From positions 99,013-163,012 of the forward strand of contig RXIY01000005.1 in the NCBI GenBank assembly GCA_003963405.1: DNA of 64,000 bases, in the 5' to 3' direction. The notes beneath the pieces are model-generated. The model ran no database searches and had not been told where the DNA came from. It saw nothing but the letters and a program-made list of their open reading frames with translations. Of the stretch, positions 1 through 10,042 are shown piece after piece (positions within the stretch are counted from its first letter, which is position 1; the number at the start of each line of letters is the position of its first letter). A program made the position numbers and the translations under genes. This DNA is from Hyphomicrobiales bacterium. Its GTDB lineage: Bacteria > Pseudomonadota > Alphaproteobacteria > Rhizobiales > Beijerinckiaceae.

Positions 1-60
1 CGCGTAGGAGCGAAAATCGAAAAGCGAAAGGCGCCGCAGGCGCGGCGCGGGCAGGGTCAT
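1..60 (-). CDS. recF: DNA replication/repair protein RecF, first 20 codons (runs off the left edge)
   Basis: Only the N-terminus is inside the window. Reading leftwards from an ATG at 58-60, the 20 codons encode a short basic leader and then RRLSLFDFRSYA, which matches the conserved first beta strand of RecF (RLxLxDFRSY). RecF is the SMC-like ATPase that helps load RecA at gaps. It starts 15 bp after the stop of the DUF3124 gene on the same strand. dnaA, the usual genomic companion of recF, lies 5 kb away. The call rests on 20 residues, so another protein with a similar start cannot be fully excluded. Confidence 0.72.
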   Translation of the reverse strand, partial: MTLPAPRLRRLSLFDFRSYA

Positions 61-75
61 CGGCGTGTCAGACCG

Positions 76-627
76 TCATTGCGGGCGGGACACGCGCTTG
101 CCGGGCGAGAGAAAGCTGTAGCTGCGCGTGCCCACGAAAGAGGCCATGACCGCATCGACCACGGGCTCGTCCGCTCCGGCGGGGGTCGCCCAGTCAACGG
201 TGAAGCTTGCGCCGACTCCGGCGCGGACGTCGTCCTGCGCGATCGTGACCTGCATGGAGGCATAGGGCTTCAGATAGATCGGCGTCGAAAGATAGCTCTC
301 GACGAGCTGTCCTGCGCCGCTTCGGTAGTCGATCTGCTGCACGGCGAGCACATTGGTCGCCGAGGTATTATGGATCGAAAGCGTTCCAGAGAAGTTGAGC
401 CGCGTCACGCCGCCCTGGCCGATGAGCGTCGAATGCAGCGGCACGAAGGTGCGCCCCTGATTGACGAGCTTCTGCTCAGGCGCCGTCGCCGTCGCCTCCG
501 CGCTGACGATGACGGCCGGCTGCTCCCTGTCGCGCGAATGCGCCGCGCTTCCAGTGAACGAGACGGCCAACGCCGCGCAAAGCGCAGGCAGGGGCCGGCT
601 TCCGTATAGAATTCGAGTGCAGTTCAT
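76..627 (-). CDS. Exported DUF3124 family protein
   Basis: A 183-residue protein when started at the ATG at 625-627 (MNCTRILYGS). The longer upstream reading is arginine-rich and lies over the coaBC leader region, so I left it out. Residues about 8-28 form a hydrophobic export signal. The rest is a beta-rich domain with stretches such as STLIGQGGVTRLNFSGTLSI and VQQIDYRSGAGQLVE, typical of DUF3124, a periplasmic family of unknown function. It is divergent from coaBC and lies just upstream of recF on the same strand. Confidence 0.75.
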   Translation of the reverse strand: MNCTRILYGSRPLPALCAALAVSFTGSAAHSRDREQPAVIVSAEATATAPEQKLVNQGRTFVPLHSTLIGQGGVTRLNFSGTLSIHNTSATNVLAVQQIDYRSGAGQLVESYLSTPIYLKPYASMQVTIAQDDVRAGVGASFTVDWATPAGADEPVVDAVMASFVGTRSYSFLSPGKRVSRPQ

Positions 628-808
628 CGGGGAGGGCCTGAGGGCAGGTCGTGGCGCCGGAAGGGCGATTGTGAGATTAATCGCCTCGGCGCCAAAGGTC
701 CAATCCACAGGCCGCCCCCGCGCAACCCATCGCCGCTTTGGCGCCGCGCCCAAAATCTGTATTCTCCGCGCCCCAGGGGTGGAAAAAAACGCGCCCGGCG
801 AGGTTAAA

Positions 809-2059
809 TTGACGCAAAGCCTTGACGGCAAGACCATTTTGCTGATCGTCGGCGGCGGGATCGCAGCTTATAAGTCGCTCGATCTCGTGCGGCGGCTGCG
901 GGAGCGCGGCGCGCGCGTGCGCGTCGTCATGACCGCCGCGGCCAAGGAATTCATCACGCCGCTCGCCTTTGCCAGCCTGTCCAACGAAAAAGTTCACGAC
1001 GACCTCTTCTCGCCCACTGACGAGCAGGAGATGGGGCACATCCAGCTGTCGCGCGCGGCCGATCTGATCGTGGTCGCGCCGGCGACGGCGCATCTGCTCG
1101 CCCGCGCCGCGCAAGGGCTTTGCGACGATCTCGCCACCACGCTTCTGCTCGCCACGGACAAGCGCGCGCTCTATGCGCCGGCGATGAATCTGCGCATGTG
1201 GCTCGCGCCCGCAACGCAACGCAATGTGGCGACGCTGAAACAGGACGGCGCTCTTTTCGTCGGGCCCGAAGAGGGCGATATGGCCTGTGGCGAATATGGA
1301 CCCGGCCGCATGAGCGAATCGCTCGACATTGTCGCCGCCGTGGAGACGGCGCTGAGAGCCGACGCGCGCCTCCCTCTGCCGGCGCAGCGCAAGGGCCCGC
1401 TCGCGGGGCGGCATGTGATCGTGACCTCCGGTCCGACGCACGAGGCCATTGATCCCGTGCGCTATATCGCCAACCGCTCATCGGGCAAGCAGGGCCACGC
1501 CATCGCCGCCGCCGCCGCCGCCGCCGGCGCGCGCGTGACGCTCGTTTCCGGGCCGGTGTCGCTGCCCGATCCGAAAGGTTGTGATGTGGCGCGCGTCGAA
1601 AGCGCCCGGCAGATGTTCGCCGCCGTCGAGGCGGCTTTGCCCGCCGATGTTTTCATCGGCGCCGCGGCCGTCGCCGACTGGCGCGTCGAGGCCGCGTCGC
1701 AAAAGATCAAGAAAGAGCAGGGCGTGGCGGCGCCGAGCTTTTCGCTCGTCGAAAATCCGGACATTCTCGCAAGCGTGGCCAAGGCGGGCACGGCGACGCG
1801 CCCGCGTCTCGTTGTCGGTTTCGCCGCGGAAACGCGGGACGTGATCGCCCATGCGCGCGAGAAGCTCGATCGCAAGGGCTGCGACCTCATCGTCGCCAAC
1901 GACGTCTCTGAAGGCGCGGGGGTTTTTGGCGGCGACGCCAACGAAGCGCATCTGGTCTCCCGCGGCGGCGTCGAGAGCTGGCCGCGCATGAGCAAGGAGG
2001 CCGTCGCCGAACGCCTCGTCGCCCGAATTGCCCGAATCTTGAGTGAGGCCGCGCCATGA
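809..2059 (+). CDS. coaBC: Bifunctional phosphopantothenoylcysteine decarboxylase / phosphopantothenate-cysteine ligase
   Basis: Catalyses two consecutive steps of coenzyme A synthesis: CTP-dependent joining of cysteine to 4'-phosphopantothenate, then FMN-dependent decarboxylation. The N-terminal flavoprotein half has [16 protein letters not shown], the APAMN motif and the substrate-clamp segment near [11 protein letters not shown]. The C-terminal ligase half has [24 protein letters not shown] and a KIKK motif. I start at TTG 809 ([14 protein letters not shown]), preceded by a GAGG ribosome-binding site, giving 416 residues (E. coli Dfp has 406). The open frame continues upstream to 461, but that part looks non-coding. 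It overlaps dut by ATGA. Confidence 0.93.
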   Translation: MTQSLDGKTILLIVGGGIAAYKSLDLVRRLRERGARVRVVMTAAAKEFITPLAFASLSNEKVHDDLFSPTDEQEMGHIQLSRAADLIVVAPATAHLLARAAQGLCDDLATTLLLATDKRALYAPAMNLRMWLAPATQRNVATLKQDGALFVGPEEGDMACGEYGPGRMSESLDIVAAVETALRADARLPLPAQRKGPLAGRHVIVTSGPTHEAIDPVRYIANRSSGKQGHAIAAAAAAAGARVTLVSGPVSLPDPKGCDVARVESARQMFAAVEAALPADVFIGAAAVADWRVEAASQKIKKEQGVAAPSFSLVENPDILASVAKAGTATRPRLVVGFAAETRDVIAHAREKLDRKGCDLIVANDVSEGAGVFGGDANEAHLVSRGGVESWPRMSKEAVAERLVARIARILSEAAP

Positions 2060-2517
2060 AGCTTTCCATCCGCCGTCTCTCGAACGGCGAGGGCCTGCCG
2101 CTTCCGGCCTATGCCAGCGACGGCGCCGCCGGACTCGATCTCTATGCGGCTCTGCCTGCCGGACAGAAGCTCGTGCTCGAGCCGGGCGCCCGCGACCTCA
2201 TTCCGACGGGCGTGCAGATCGCGCTGCCGTCAGGCTATGAGGCGCAGCTGCGGCCGCGCTCGGGACTAGCCGTCGAATACGGGGTCACGGTGCTCAATGC
2301 GCCGGGCACGATCGACAGCGACTACCGGGGCGAGGTGAAGGCGCTGCTGATCAATCACGGCGGCCAGCCCTTCGAGATCACGCGGGGCATGCGCATCGCG
2401 CAGCTGGTCGTGTCGCCGGTCGCCCACGCCACTCTGCTGGAATGCGAGGAGCTCGACGAAACCGCGCGCGGCGCGGGCGGTTTCGGCTCGACCGGGCTCG
2501 GAGAAGGCCGCGAATGA
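2056..2517 (+). CDS. dut: dUTP diphosphatase (dUTPase)
   Basis: Hydrolyses dUTP to dUMP and pyrophosphate, keeping uracil out of DNA and feeding thymidylate synthesis. This is a 153-residue trimeric-type dUTPase with the motifs in order: [11 protein letters not shown] (motif 1), [11 protein letters not shown] (motif 2), [13 protein letters not shown] (motif 3), RIAQLVV (motif 4) and the C-terminal arm GGFGSTG (motif 5). Its start overlaps the coaBC stop, and its own stop overlaps the start of the Rrf2 regulator, so the three are probably co-translated. Confidence 0.97.
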   Translation: MKLSIRRLSNGEGLPLPAYASDGAAGLDLYAALPAGQKLVLEPGARDLIPTGVQIALPSGYEAQLRPRSGLAVEYGVTVLNAPGTIDSDYRGEVKALLINHGGQPFEITRGMRIAQLVVSPVAHATLLECEELDETARGAGGFGSTGLGEGRE

Positions 2518-2951
2518 GGCTTCTGCCACGGCCCGCGCGCTTCGCCTTGATGGCGACGCTCGACGTTGCGCTCCATGCGCGCGGCCGGCCGGTGTCGTCG
2601 AAAGAGCTCGCGGCGCGTCATGATCTGCCGCCGCGCCGGCTGGAGACGCTGCTCCAGACGCTCGTGCGCGCGGGGATTTTGAAAAGCGTGCGCGGTCCCG
2701 CGGGGGGCTATGAGCTCGCGCGCGAGCGGCGCCGCCTTTGCGTCGGCGAGATCGTGCGCGTCGCTTTGCGGGCGGAGGAGGAGGCCGATCAGGCGCCGGC
2801 GCTGCTCGTCGCGATTCTCGAGCCTCTGATCGCGGAAGCCGAGGAGGCGACGCTGGCCCGGCTGGACGAGATCACGCTCGAGGACCTCTATGCGCGCGCT
2901 GTCGCGCAAGGATTTGGCGAGAAACAGCCCACGACGGATTTCGAGATCTAG
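2514..2951 (+). CDS. Rrf2 family transcriptional regulator
   Basis: A 145-residue winged-helix regulator with start ATG 2514 overlapping the dut stop. The N-terminal half follows the Rrf2 pattern: a first helix ([20 protein letters not shown]), a recognition segment [25 protein letters not shown] and the wing [17 protein letters not shown] see none of the three clustered cysteines that bind Fe-S in IscR/NsrR, so it is probably not an iron-sulfur sensor. Effector and targets are unknown. It lies in a coaBC-dut operon. Confidence 0.85.
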   Translation: MRLLPRPARFALMATLDVALHARGRPVSSKELAARHDLPPRRLETLLQTLVRAGILKSVRGPAGGYELARERRRLCVGEIVRVALRAEEEADQAPALLVAILEPLIAEAEEATLARLDEITLEDLYARAVAQGFGEKQPTTDFEI

Positions 2952-2980
2952 GGCGCCGCGCGAGGCGCGTTCAGGAGGCC

Positions 2981-3757
2981 ATGATGAGCTATGACACAAT
3001 CGAAGTAGAGACCCATGGCCGCGTCGCCCTGCTGCGGCTCAACCGGCCACAGGCGCTCAACGCGCTGAACGCGCTGCTCATCAGCGAGATCGATTGCGCG
3101 CTCGCCGGCTTCGAAAAGGACGACGGCGTGGGCTGCGTCGTCATCACCGGCTCCGAAAAGGCCTTTGCCGCCGGCGCCGACATCAAGGAAATGGCCGACA
3201 AGAGCTTCGCCGACGCCTTCTTGAGCGACTTCATCGGCCGCTGGGACACGGTCGCGCGGTTCCGCAAGCCGACCATCGCCGCGGTGGCGGGCTTCGCTCT
3301 GGGTGGAGGCTGCGAACTCGCCATGATGTGCGACTTCATCCTGGCGGCCGATACGGCCCAGTTCGGCCAGCCCGAGATCCGGCTCGGCGTGATTCCCGGG
3401 GCCGGCGGCACGCAGCGCCTCACCCGCGCCATCGGCAAGGCCAAGGCCATGGATCTGATACTCACCGGCCGGATGATGGGGGCGGAGGAGGCCGAACGCG
3501 CGGGGCTTGTCGCGCGGATCGTGCCCGCCGCCGATCTGGTCCCGGAGGCGCTCAAGGCTGGCGCGGCGATCGCAGCCATGTCGCTGCCGGCGGCGCTCAT
3601 GGCCAAGGAGGCGGTCAACGCCGCCTTTGAGACCACCCTGACCGAGGGCGTGCGATTCGAGCGGCGGCTCTTTTATTCTCTCTTCGCCACCGAGGACCAG
3701 AAAGAGGGCATGGCCGCTTTCGTGGACAAGCGCAAAGCCGCCTTTCGCCACCGATAG
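2981..3757 (+). CDS. Enoyl-CoA hydratase
   Basis: Crotonase-superfamily hydratase of beta-oxidation-type pathways, 258 residues. Visible family features are the oxyanion-hole segment [26 protein letters not shown] with the first catalytic Glu, and [20 protein letters not shown] with the second catalytic Glu. It starts at ATG 2981 (or the adjacent ATG 2984), with a perfect AGGAGG just upstream. It stands 29 bp after the Rrf2 gene and may be co-transcribed with it. The closest family pattern is the short-chain hydratase EchA/FadB1. Confidence 0.93.
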   Translation: MMSYDTIEVETHGRVALLRLNRPQALNALNALLISEIDCALAGFEKDDGVGCVVITGSEKAFAAGADIKEMADKSFADAFLSDFIGRWDTVARFRKPTIAAVAGFALGGGCELAMMCDFILAADTAQFGQPEIRLGVIPGAGGTQRLTRAIGKAKAMDLILTGRMMGAEEAERAGLVARIVPAADLVPEALKAGAAIAAMSLPAALMAKEAVNAAFETTLTEGVRFERRLFYSLFATEDQKEGMAAFVDKRKAAFRHR

Positions 3758-3780
3758 GAGAACGGGCGGCGGCCTCAGCA

Positions 3781-3809
3781 TTGACGAAACGGGGCCTCCC
3801 GCCTATAAG
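3781..3809 (+). promoter_or_regulatory. Sigma70-type promoter of rpsT
   Basis: TTGACG at 3781-3786 and TATAAG at 3804-3809, separated by exactly 17 bp, 84 bp upstream of the rpsT start codon. This is the best housekeeping-type promoter I can see by eye in the window. Confidence 0.7.
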
Positions 3810-3892
3810 GCGCGCGACGTGGCCGCGAATTCGCGGCCGCAACGGTTTCTGGCCGCCATCGGCCGCCCAACAGCTTCGAGGACAGATAGACC

Positions 3893-4162
3893 ATGGCCAA
3901 TACCGCCTCGGCCAAAAAAGCCGTTCGCAAGATCGAGCGCCGCACGGCCGTCAACCGCGCCCGCCGCAGCCGCATGCGCACCTTCGTTCGCAAGGTCGAG
4001 GAGGCCATCGCCGCGGGTGACGCGTCGGTCGCCGCCGCGGCCCTGCAGAGCGCCGTGCCCGAGATGATGCGCGCCGCGCAGAAGGGCGTCGTTCACAAGA
4101 ACACGGCGTCGCGCAAGGTGTCCCGCCTCACCGCCAGCGTGAAGGCGCTGGCCGGCAAGTAA
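3893..4162 (+). CDS. rpsT: 30S ribosomal protein S20
   Basis: An 89-residue, very basic protein starting [21 protein letters not shown], the classic S20 N-terminus. It continues with [13 protein letters not shown] and the C-terminal [19 protein letters not shown], which packs on 16S rRNA helices. The gene has its own promoter and an intrinsic terminator, so it is a single-gene transcription unit upstream of dnaA, a common alphaproteobacterial arrangement. Confidence 0.98.
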   Translation: MANTASAKKAVRKIERRTAVNRARRSRMRTFVRKVEEAIAAGDASVAAAALQSAVPEMMRAAQKGVVHKNTASRKVSRLTASVKALAGK

Positions 4163-4217
4163 GCAGACGTTGCACGTCTGGCGTGCAGAGCGCCTTGCCA
4201 GCGACAATACATGCTCA

Positions 4218-4247
4218 GAAAAAAGCCCGGCTCAGCCGGGCTTTTTT
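4218..4247 (+). terminator. Intrinsic terminator of rpsT
   Basis: A perfect 9-bp stem AGCCCGGCT / AGCCGGGCT with a one-base centre, flanked by an A run on the left and T6 on the right. It lies 56 bp after the rpsT stop. Its A/T symmetry means it could also work on the other strand. Confidence 0.92.
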
Positions 4248-4250
4248 ATT

Positions 4251-5104
4251 GGTCACGGCGCGCCTGACGCAGGAAAGACACAAGCGCTTAAATTTTTTTC
4301 GCGCTCGAGTTGTGATCAGCCAAACAGGCTCCGATTCAATCTGTTGCAACCAAGTCGCCGGGATGGCGCGCCGGGCGCCCCTCTTGACAGCGCGTCTTCG
4401 ACAAATGGCGGAGGTCGAGCCCGCTTGCGCCCGGCTCGGCGCGCCTCACGCGGGCTTCCTAGGTACGCACGTCGAATCATAAATTTAGAAATACATTAGT
4501 CCAAGGCCAGCGGCCGGCGGCGGCGAGGAAATGGCGAAAGAACGACTCCTCGGCGCCGTTCTCATTGCGAGAAGGCGGACGCGCGTGTAGGTTCCTTGGT
4601 GTCGGACGAAAGAGATCAACGCCCGCCAGAACAGCTTTCGGCTGAGCGCATCAAGGGAGCGACGCCATGTCGATATCCTGCCTCCACGAGCCAAAGCTTC
4701 AGGCGTACGATCCTCTTCCTTCCCGTCCGGCCTGAATCAAAAAGTAAGCGTTCAGGGCGCGTGCTCGCTCTGTAGTGTAAACAAGTAGAAGTCCGGGGTT
4801 CGTTTCGATCCCGGGAACCGGGGGCTTTGACATGAGGGAACTGCGGCGAACCAAGGCAATTGGCGTGCTGCGTACCGAGCGCGATCCAATCGCGCGGCTT
4901 TTTCTTGCTTCGGTTCCCTGCGTTGATTTCAGTGCGGACTCCAGGCCTGACGCTAGTGGCGTTGGGTGCGCTGTGGGTCCGCCGCGCTAGCCTTTTCAAG
5001 TCGCGGTTCTCCGCCGCGAAGGATACATCTCACTTCGTAATGAGCGGCCCCTGCGTTTTTGCGACGCGGGTGTAGGACGCTGCGCGCAATTTTTGGAAAT
5101 CACG
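4251..5104. other. Gene-free stretch upstream of dnaA
   Basis: About 850 bp without a convincing gene. The open frames here lack family features and good ribosome-binding sites. It holds two AT-rich patches (about 4283-4300 and 4478-4500) that could belong to dnaA promoter or leader sequence. I looked for DnaA boxes (TTATNCACA) and found none, so I do not call an origin. Confidence 0.5.
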
Positions 5105-6613
5105 ATGTCAAACCGAGAAATTCGGGCCGATGAAATTTCTGCGAAGGATCAGGATCGATGGGAGCGCGTTCGTCAACGGCTTCGCGCCGAACTCGGCGAC
5201 GCCGTTTATAATTCCTGGTTCACCCGCCTCGAGCTCGATCGGGTCGAGCAGGGCGCCCTGCACCTTTCGGTGCCGACCAAGTTTCTGAAGAGCTGGGTGC
5301 AGTCGCATTATGCGTCGCGCATCAAATCCCGCGCCGCGAATGAGTTCGAGACGATCGAGCGCGTGGTGATCGACGTGCGGTCGACCGCGCGCAAACCGAA
5401 AATGCGGGAAGCCGGGGGCGCAGAGCGCGAGGCGGAGGCTCCGGCTCTGGCCGTCATCGAAAAGATGGCTGCGCCCGCGCACGCCGGCGGCGGCTCCGAC
5501 GCATCCGACGCGCCCCTCTCGCCGCGCCGCGCGCCGCGCCCGACAGCCCGCGTCGATGGGGACTCGCTGCTCGGCTCGCCGCTCGACCGACGCCTGTCCT
5601 TTTCCACGTTTCTCGTGGGGCCGTCGAACCAGCTCGCTTATGCCGCCGCCTGCCGCGTGGCGGAGGCGCGTCCCGGCGATACGCCGATGTTCAATCCGCT
5701 TTACGCTCATGCCGCTGTGGGGCTCGGCAAGACCCATCTCTTGCAGGCGCTTGCCCACGCCACGAACGACAATCGCCGCCGTGCGGTCTATCTGACGGCG
5801 GAACGTTTCATGAGCGGCTTCGTCTCGTCGCTCACGACCCAGACTTCGATCGCCTTCAAGGAGCGGCTGCGCGCGATCGACATGTTGATCATCGACGACG
5901 TGCAGTTCCTGCAGGGCAAATCGATTCAGCAGGAATTCTGTCACACGCTCAATGCGCTCATCGACTCTGGCCGCCAGGTCGTGGTCGCGGCGGATCGTCC
6001 GCCATCCGATCTCGAAACGCTCGACGAGCGCGTTCTTTCGCGTCTCAAGGGCGGCCTTTGCGTCGATATCGGACCGCTCGACGAGGCGCTCCGCGTCAAG
6101 ATTTTATCGGCGCGCATCCTCGCCGCCCAAGACTCCAATCCGAGCTTCCACGTGCCGCCGGATGTTGTGTCCTATGTGGCCCGCACCATCGTCACCAATG
6201 GCCGCGACCTCGAAGGGGCGGTGAACCGCCTGCTTGCGCATGTGACGCTCAATGGCGCGCCGCTGACAGTGGAGACGGCGGAAACCGCGATCCGCGATCT
6301 GGTGCGCACGCAGGAGCCGAAGCGCGTCAAGATCGACGACATTCAGAAACTCGTCGCGTCCCATTACAATATCTCGCGCGCCGACATTCTGTCCTCGCGC
6401 CGCACCGCCAATGTGGTGCGTCCGCGCCAGATCGCGATGTATCTGTCAAAAGTGCTGACGCTACGCTCGCTGCCCGAGATTGGTCGACGCTTCGGCGGCC
6501 GCGATCATACGACAGTGCTGCACGCCGTCCGCAAGATCGAGGAGCTCGTCTCCAAGGATAAGAGCCTCGCGGAAGTCATCGACCTGTTGAAGCGAATCCT
6601 GAACGAGCAGTGA
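5105..6613 (+). CDS. dnaA: Chromosomal replication initiator protein DnaA
   Basis: AAA+ initiator that binds oriC and melts DNA, 502 residues from ATG 5105. An in-frame TTG at 5093 adds four residues. Domain I is at about 15-100 ([21 protein letters not shown]), followed by a Pro/Ala/Arg-rich linker (110-160), the AAA+ domain with P-loop [12 protein letters not shown], Walker [10 protein letters not shown] and sensor region, and domain IV ending with the box-recognition helix ([19 protein letters not shown]). The Ala-Ala in the P-loop replaces Gly-Gly but is usual for Rhizobiales. No dnaN follows; the next gene is on the other strand. Confidence 0.97.
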   Translation: MSNREIRADEISAKDQDRWERVRQRLRAELGDAVYNSWFTRLELDRVEQGALHLSVPTKFLKSWVQSHYASRIKSRAANEFETIERVVIDVRSTARKPKMREAGGAEREAEAPALAVIEKMAAPAHAGGGSDASDAPLSPRRAPRPTARVDGDSLLGSPLDRRLSFSTFLVGPSNQLAYAAACRVAEARPGDTPMFNPLYAHAAVGLGKTHLLQALAHATNDNRRRAVYLTAERFMSGFVSSLTTQTSIAFKERLRAIDMLIIDDVQFLQGKSIQQEFCHTLNALIDSGRQVVVAADRPPSDLETLDERVLSRLKGGLCVDIGPLDEALRVKILSARILAAQDSNPSFHVPPDVVSYVARTIVTNGRDLEGAVNRLLAHVTLNGAPLTVETAETAIRDLVRTQEPKRVKIDDIQKLVASHYNISRADILSSRRTANVVRPRQIAMYLSKVLTLRSLPEIGRRFGGRDHTTVLHAVRKIEELVSKDKSLAEVIDLLKRILNEQ

Positions 6614-6680
6614 CGGGGGCGTTCCCCCGCGCACTTCCTCGATTGGCCGTCTCCAATGCTGGCGTCGGGACGGCGCGGCG

Positions 6681-7760
6681 CTACTTGCCTGTCTTCACAG
6701 TCGTCCAGAGGCGGGTGATATATTTCTGTTCGGGCTGGTTGGGCGTCGTCACAGTGAAGAGCCGGCGCATGGTCGCCTCTGAGGGATAGACCGCCGGATC
6801 CTCAGCGATGGACTTGTCGATGAGAGGCCGAGAAGGCCCCACGCCATTGGCGAAATTGGTCGCCTTCGTATTGCGCGCCGCAATATCCGGCCGCAGCATG
6901 AAATCGATGAACTGATACGCCTCCTTCAGATGCGGCGCATCGATGGGAATGGCGAAATTGTCCATGCTCATCAGAGCGCCTTCCGCCGGGATGACATAGG
7001 CGATGTCGACATCGGCGCCGGCCTCGCGCGCGCGGTTGCGCGCCTGGAGGCTGTCGCCGGCCCAGCCGACGGCAAGGCAGATGTCGCCGTTGGCGAGCGC
7101 GTTGATATATTCCGAGGAGTGAAATTTCTTGATGTAGCGGCGTAGCCCCGACAAATGGTCAGCTGCGCGCTTGAGGTCCGCGTCGCGCTTCGAGTTGGGA
7201 TCGAGCTTGAGATAATTGAGCGTGACCGCGAAAATATCCTCGGGGCTGTCGAGCACATAGACGCCGCAATCGGAGAGCTTCTTCAACGCCTCCGGCCGCA
7301 GCACCTGATCCCAGCTGGTGATCGGCTTGCCGAGGCGCTCCTTGATCTTCGCCACATTATAGGCGACGCCGGTCGTGTACCACATGTAATTCACGGCATG
7401 GGCGTTGCCGGGATCGTAACGCGCCAGCCGGTTGTCGATCTCGGTCCAGATATTGCCGGCGTTGGCGAGGCGCTTGCGATCTATGGGCTGCAAGACCCCC
7501 GCCTTGATCTGGCGCTGGAGGAAAGTCGCCGAGGGGACGACAATGTCGTAGCCCGTGGAGCCTGCGAGGAGCCGTGACTCGAGCATTTCATTCGAGTCGT
7601 AGGTATCATAGAGGACCTTGATCCCGGTCTCGCGGGTGAAGTCCTCGAGCACGGCGGGGTCGATATAGTCGCTCCAGTTGAAAATATTGACGACGCGCTC
7701 TGCTGCGAGCGCGGGCGCGCAGGCGAGGACAAAAACGAGAGCGGCAAGAAATTTTTTCAT
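6681..7760 (-). CDS. Periplasmic polyamine (spermidine/putrescine) ABC transporter substrate-binding protein
   Basis: PotF/PotD-type solute-binding protein, 359 residues from ATG 7760, where a signal peptide begins (MKKFLAALVFVLACAPALA). An open frame extends upstream but adds only a Pro/Arg leader. Family hallmarks are VVNIFNWSDYIDPAVLEDFTRETG, YDIVVPSATFLQRQIKAG, NYMWYTTGVAYN and GDICLAVGWAGDSLQA. No permease or ATPase genes are adjacent, so the transporter partners must be elsewhere. The closest pattern is PotF (putrescine). Confidence 0.9.
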   Translation of the reverse strand: MKKFLAALVFVLACAPALAAERVVNIFNWSDYIDPAVLEDFTRETGIKVLYDTYDSNEMLESRLLAGSTGYDIVVPSATFLQRQIKAGVLQPIDRKRLANAGNIWTEIDNRLARYDPGNAHAVNYMWYTTGVAYNVAKIKERLGKPITSWDQVLRPEALKKLSDCGVYVLDSPEDIFAVTLNYLKLDPNSKRDADLKRAADHLSGLRRYIKKFHSSEYINALANGDICLAVGWAGDSLQARNRAREAGADVDIAYVIPAEGALMSMDNFAIPIDAPHLKEAYQFIDFMLRPDIAARNTKATNFANGVGPSRPLIDKSIAEDPAVYPSEATMRRLFTVTTPNQPEQKYITRLWTTVKTGK

Positions 7761-7955
7761 GTGGCGGGCGGGCTTTTGAGGGGCGGCTTGCGCCGCTGGA
7801 CGACGAACGGAGAGTATCACGCCCGCCGAGGACTTGGCGACCGGCGACCGGGCCGGGAGGGTTCCGTGATTGCGAACGCGGCCTCAAAGTATTTTAATAA
7901 ATGACGGTTTTCATCGGCGCCAGGGTCGCCGAAAATCATAAGAGAGGACGGCAAG

Positions 7956-8540
7956 ATGTCAGCAATGGCCAAGCTCGTCTATTTTGTCTCTATTCTTCCA
8001 GGCAGAAAGCAGACGGGCGCCAATGCCGACACGGGCGCCGTCGACGCCTCCCTCATAACAGATCCTTTTGAGCGTGCGGTCGCCGAATTCCAGACTCACA
8101 TCGAAAAAAGCAAGAACGATTCCACGGCCTTCCTCGGGAAAGAGCTGTACATTTATCTCCATTTGGTGCGGTCGTGGTTCAAATACCTGAGCTTCAAGCA
8201 TCAGAACGATCGTGAAACCATCCGGAACATGAAGGAAAACTACATAGAGTATCTTCTTTGCATGAAAGAGATGCAGACGACGAGATTTATGTTCGTAAAA
8301 GGCGGCGGCGCCGAGGAATATAGGGAGCGTTACGCCGCCGCGAAAAAAATAAAGGAAGAGATCGAAAGCGCCTTCGCCGACGCCCTGGGAAACGAGGCGG
8401 CTGTCGAGCTGGAATGCGTCAGGGCGCTCCCTGGCCGGTGCTTCAACCGGCACGGCGACAAGGCGCCGGACGGATATCAGTTCGATAAATATGAAACCGG
8501 CGTCGAGAAGCTGCCCGAAGCAGAGGGCGCCTTGTCGTAG
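7956..8540 (+). CDS. Hypothetical protein, mostly helical, 194 residues
   Basis: I do not recognise the family. The ORF has a good ribosome-binding site (AGAGAGGACGGC) before ATG 7956 and a stand-alone position between a binding protein on the other strand and proS. The protein is soluble, charged and predicted helical, with EFQTHIEKSKNDSTAFLGKE in the middle and a long Lys/Glu-rich segment (AAAKKIKEEIESAF). Its codon use and composition are slightly less GC-biased than its neighbours. No signal peptide or obvious motif. Confidence 0.7.
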   Translation: MSAMAKLVYFVSILPGRKQTGANADTGAVDASLITDPFERAVAEFQTHIEKSKNDSTAFLGKELYIYLHLVRSWFKYLSFKHQNDRETIRNMKENYIEYLLCMKEMQTTRFMFVKGGGAEEYRERYAAAKKIKEEIESAFADALGNEAAVELECVRALPGRCFNRHGDKAPDGYQFDKYETGVEKLPEAEGALS

Positions 8541-8698
8541 GAGGCAATGCGCAGCTCAAGGCTCTGGCTGGGGCGCCGGCTTGACGCCTGCTCCGGGCTT
8601 CGCGCGGCGGGCGCTTGCCTTTTGCGTGGTTAGGCGCTTCAACGGCCACTGAGCCGCCGTTATGCTCGCCAATCTCCGAATCGTCAGTGGAAGCCCCC

Positions 8699-10042
8699 AT
8701 GCGCCTGTCCCGTTACTTCCTGCCCATCCTGCGCGAGACGCCCAAGGAGGCCGAGATCGTCTCGCATCGGCTGATGCTGCGGGCGGGCATGATCCGGCAG
8801 GAGTCGGCCGGCATTTACGCCTGGCTGCCGCTGGGCCTGAAAGTTTTGAACAATATCAATCGCATCATCCGTGAGGAGCAGAACCGGGCCGGCGCCATCG
8901 AGCTGCTGATGCCGACGATCCAGTCGGCCGATCTTTGGCGCGAATCCGGCCGCTACGACGCTTATGGCAAGGAGATGCTCCGCATTTCCGACCGCCACGA
9001 GCGTGAAATGCTCTTCGGTCCGACCAACGAAGAGATGATCACGGAGATCTTCCGCGGCTATGTGCGCTCCTACAAGGATCTGCCGCTCAATCTCTATCAC
9101 ATCCAGTGGAAGTTCCGCGACGAGGTGCGCCCGCGCTTCGGCGTCATGCGCTCGCGCGAATTCCTGATGAAGGACGCCTATTCCTTCGACCTTACCCCCG
9201 AGGCCGGGCGCCACTCCTACAACAAGATGTTCGTCGCCTATCTGCGCACGTTCGCGCGCATGGGGCTGACCGCCATTCCGATGGCGGCCGAATCCGGGCC
9301 GATCGGCGGCAATCTGAGCCATGAATTCATCATTCTGGCCGAGACGGGCGAGAGCGAGGTGTTCTGCCACAAGGATTTCCTGTCCTTCCTGCCGCCGCCC
9401 GCCACTGTCAATTTCGACGCCGCCGCCGCGCTCGAAGGGATCGTCGGTCAGTGGACCAGCCGCTACGCCGCGACGAGCGAGATGCACGACGCGGCGGCCT
9501 TCGCGGCCGTGCCGGCCGATTCGCAGCTTTCTGCGCGCGGCATCGAGGTTGGCCATATTTTCTACTTCGGAACCAAATATTCCGAGCCGATGAAGGCCGT
9601 AGTGAACGGTCCGGACGGCAAGGAGGTCGTCGTTCAGATGGGATCCTATGGCATTGGCCCCTCCCGCCTCGTCGCCGCGCTCATCGAGGCGAATCATGAC
9701 GAGGCCGGCGTCATCTGGCCGGAGACGGTCGCGCCCTTCCATGTCGGCGTCGCGGATCTCAAGGCCGGCGACGCGGCGACCGGAAAGGTCTGCGGCGAAC
9801 TGGTCGAGCAGCTGGAGAACGCCGGGCTCGACGTGCTCCACGACGACCGTGACGAGCGGCCGGGCGGAAAATTCGCCACGCTCGATCTGATCGGCTTGCC
9901 ATGGCAAATTCTCGTCGGCCCGAAGGGGCTGGCCGAGGGCCGGGTCGAGGTGAAGCGCCGGCGCACCGGCGAACGTGAGCTGCTATCGCCAGCCGAGGCG
10001 GCGGCGAGGGTCATCGCGGCGGTCAAGCAGGCGGGCGCATGA
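8699..10042 (+). CDS. proS: Prolyl-tRNA synthetase (short alphaproteobacterial type)
   Basis: Class II aminoacyl-tRNA synthetase charging tRNA-Pro. It is 447 residues from ATG 8699 ([15 protein letters not shown]). Motif 2 ([25 protein letters not shown]) and motif 3 ([16 protein letters not shown]) are intact, and the C-terminal anticodon-binding domain follows. The length of about 440 shows that the insertion (editing) domain of E. coli ProS is absent, as expected for alphaproteobacteria, where free-standing deacylases edit instead. It overlaps the lolC/E gene by ATGA. Confidence 0.96.
   Translation: MRLSRYFLPILRETPKEAEIVSHRLMLRAGMIRQESAGIYAWLPLGLKVLNNINRIIREEQNRAGAIELLMPTIQSADLWRESGRYDAYGKEMLRISDRHEREMLFGPTNEEMITEIFRGYVRSYKDLPLNLYHIQWKFRDEVRPRFGVMRSREFLMKDAYSFDLTPEAGRHSYNKMFVAYLRTFARMGLTAIPMAAESGPIGGNLSHEFIILAETGESEVFCHKDFLSFLPPPATVNFDAAAALEGIVGQWTSRYAATSEMHDAAAFAAVPADSQLSARGIEVGHIFYFGTKYSEPMKAVVNGPDGKEVVVQMGSYGIGPSRLVAALIEANHDEAGVIWPETVAPFHVGVADLKAGDAATGKVCGELVEQLENAGLDVLHDDRDERPGGKFATLDLIGLPWQILVGPKGLAEGRVEVKRRRTGERELLSPAEAAARVIAAVKQAGA

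Noticed and set aside
461..808. Longer CoaBC start at 461
   Set aside because: The extra 116 residues are Arg/Ala-rich, overlap the divergent DUF3124 gene and do not belong to CoaBC.
4251..5104. Chromosomal origin (oriC) next to dnaA
   Set aside because: No DnaA boxes of the TTATNCACA type could be found, and alphaproteobacterial origins often lie away from dnaA.
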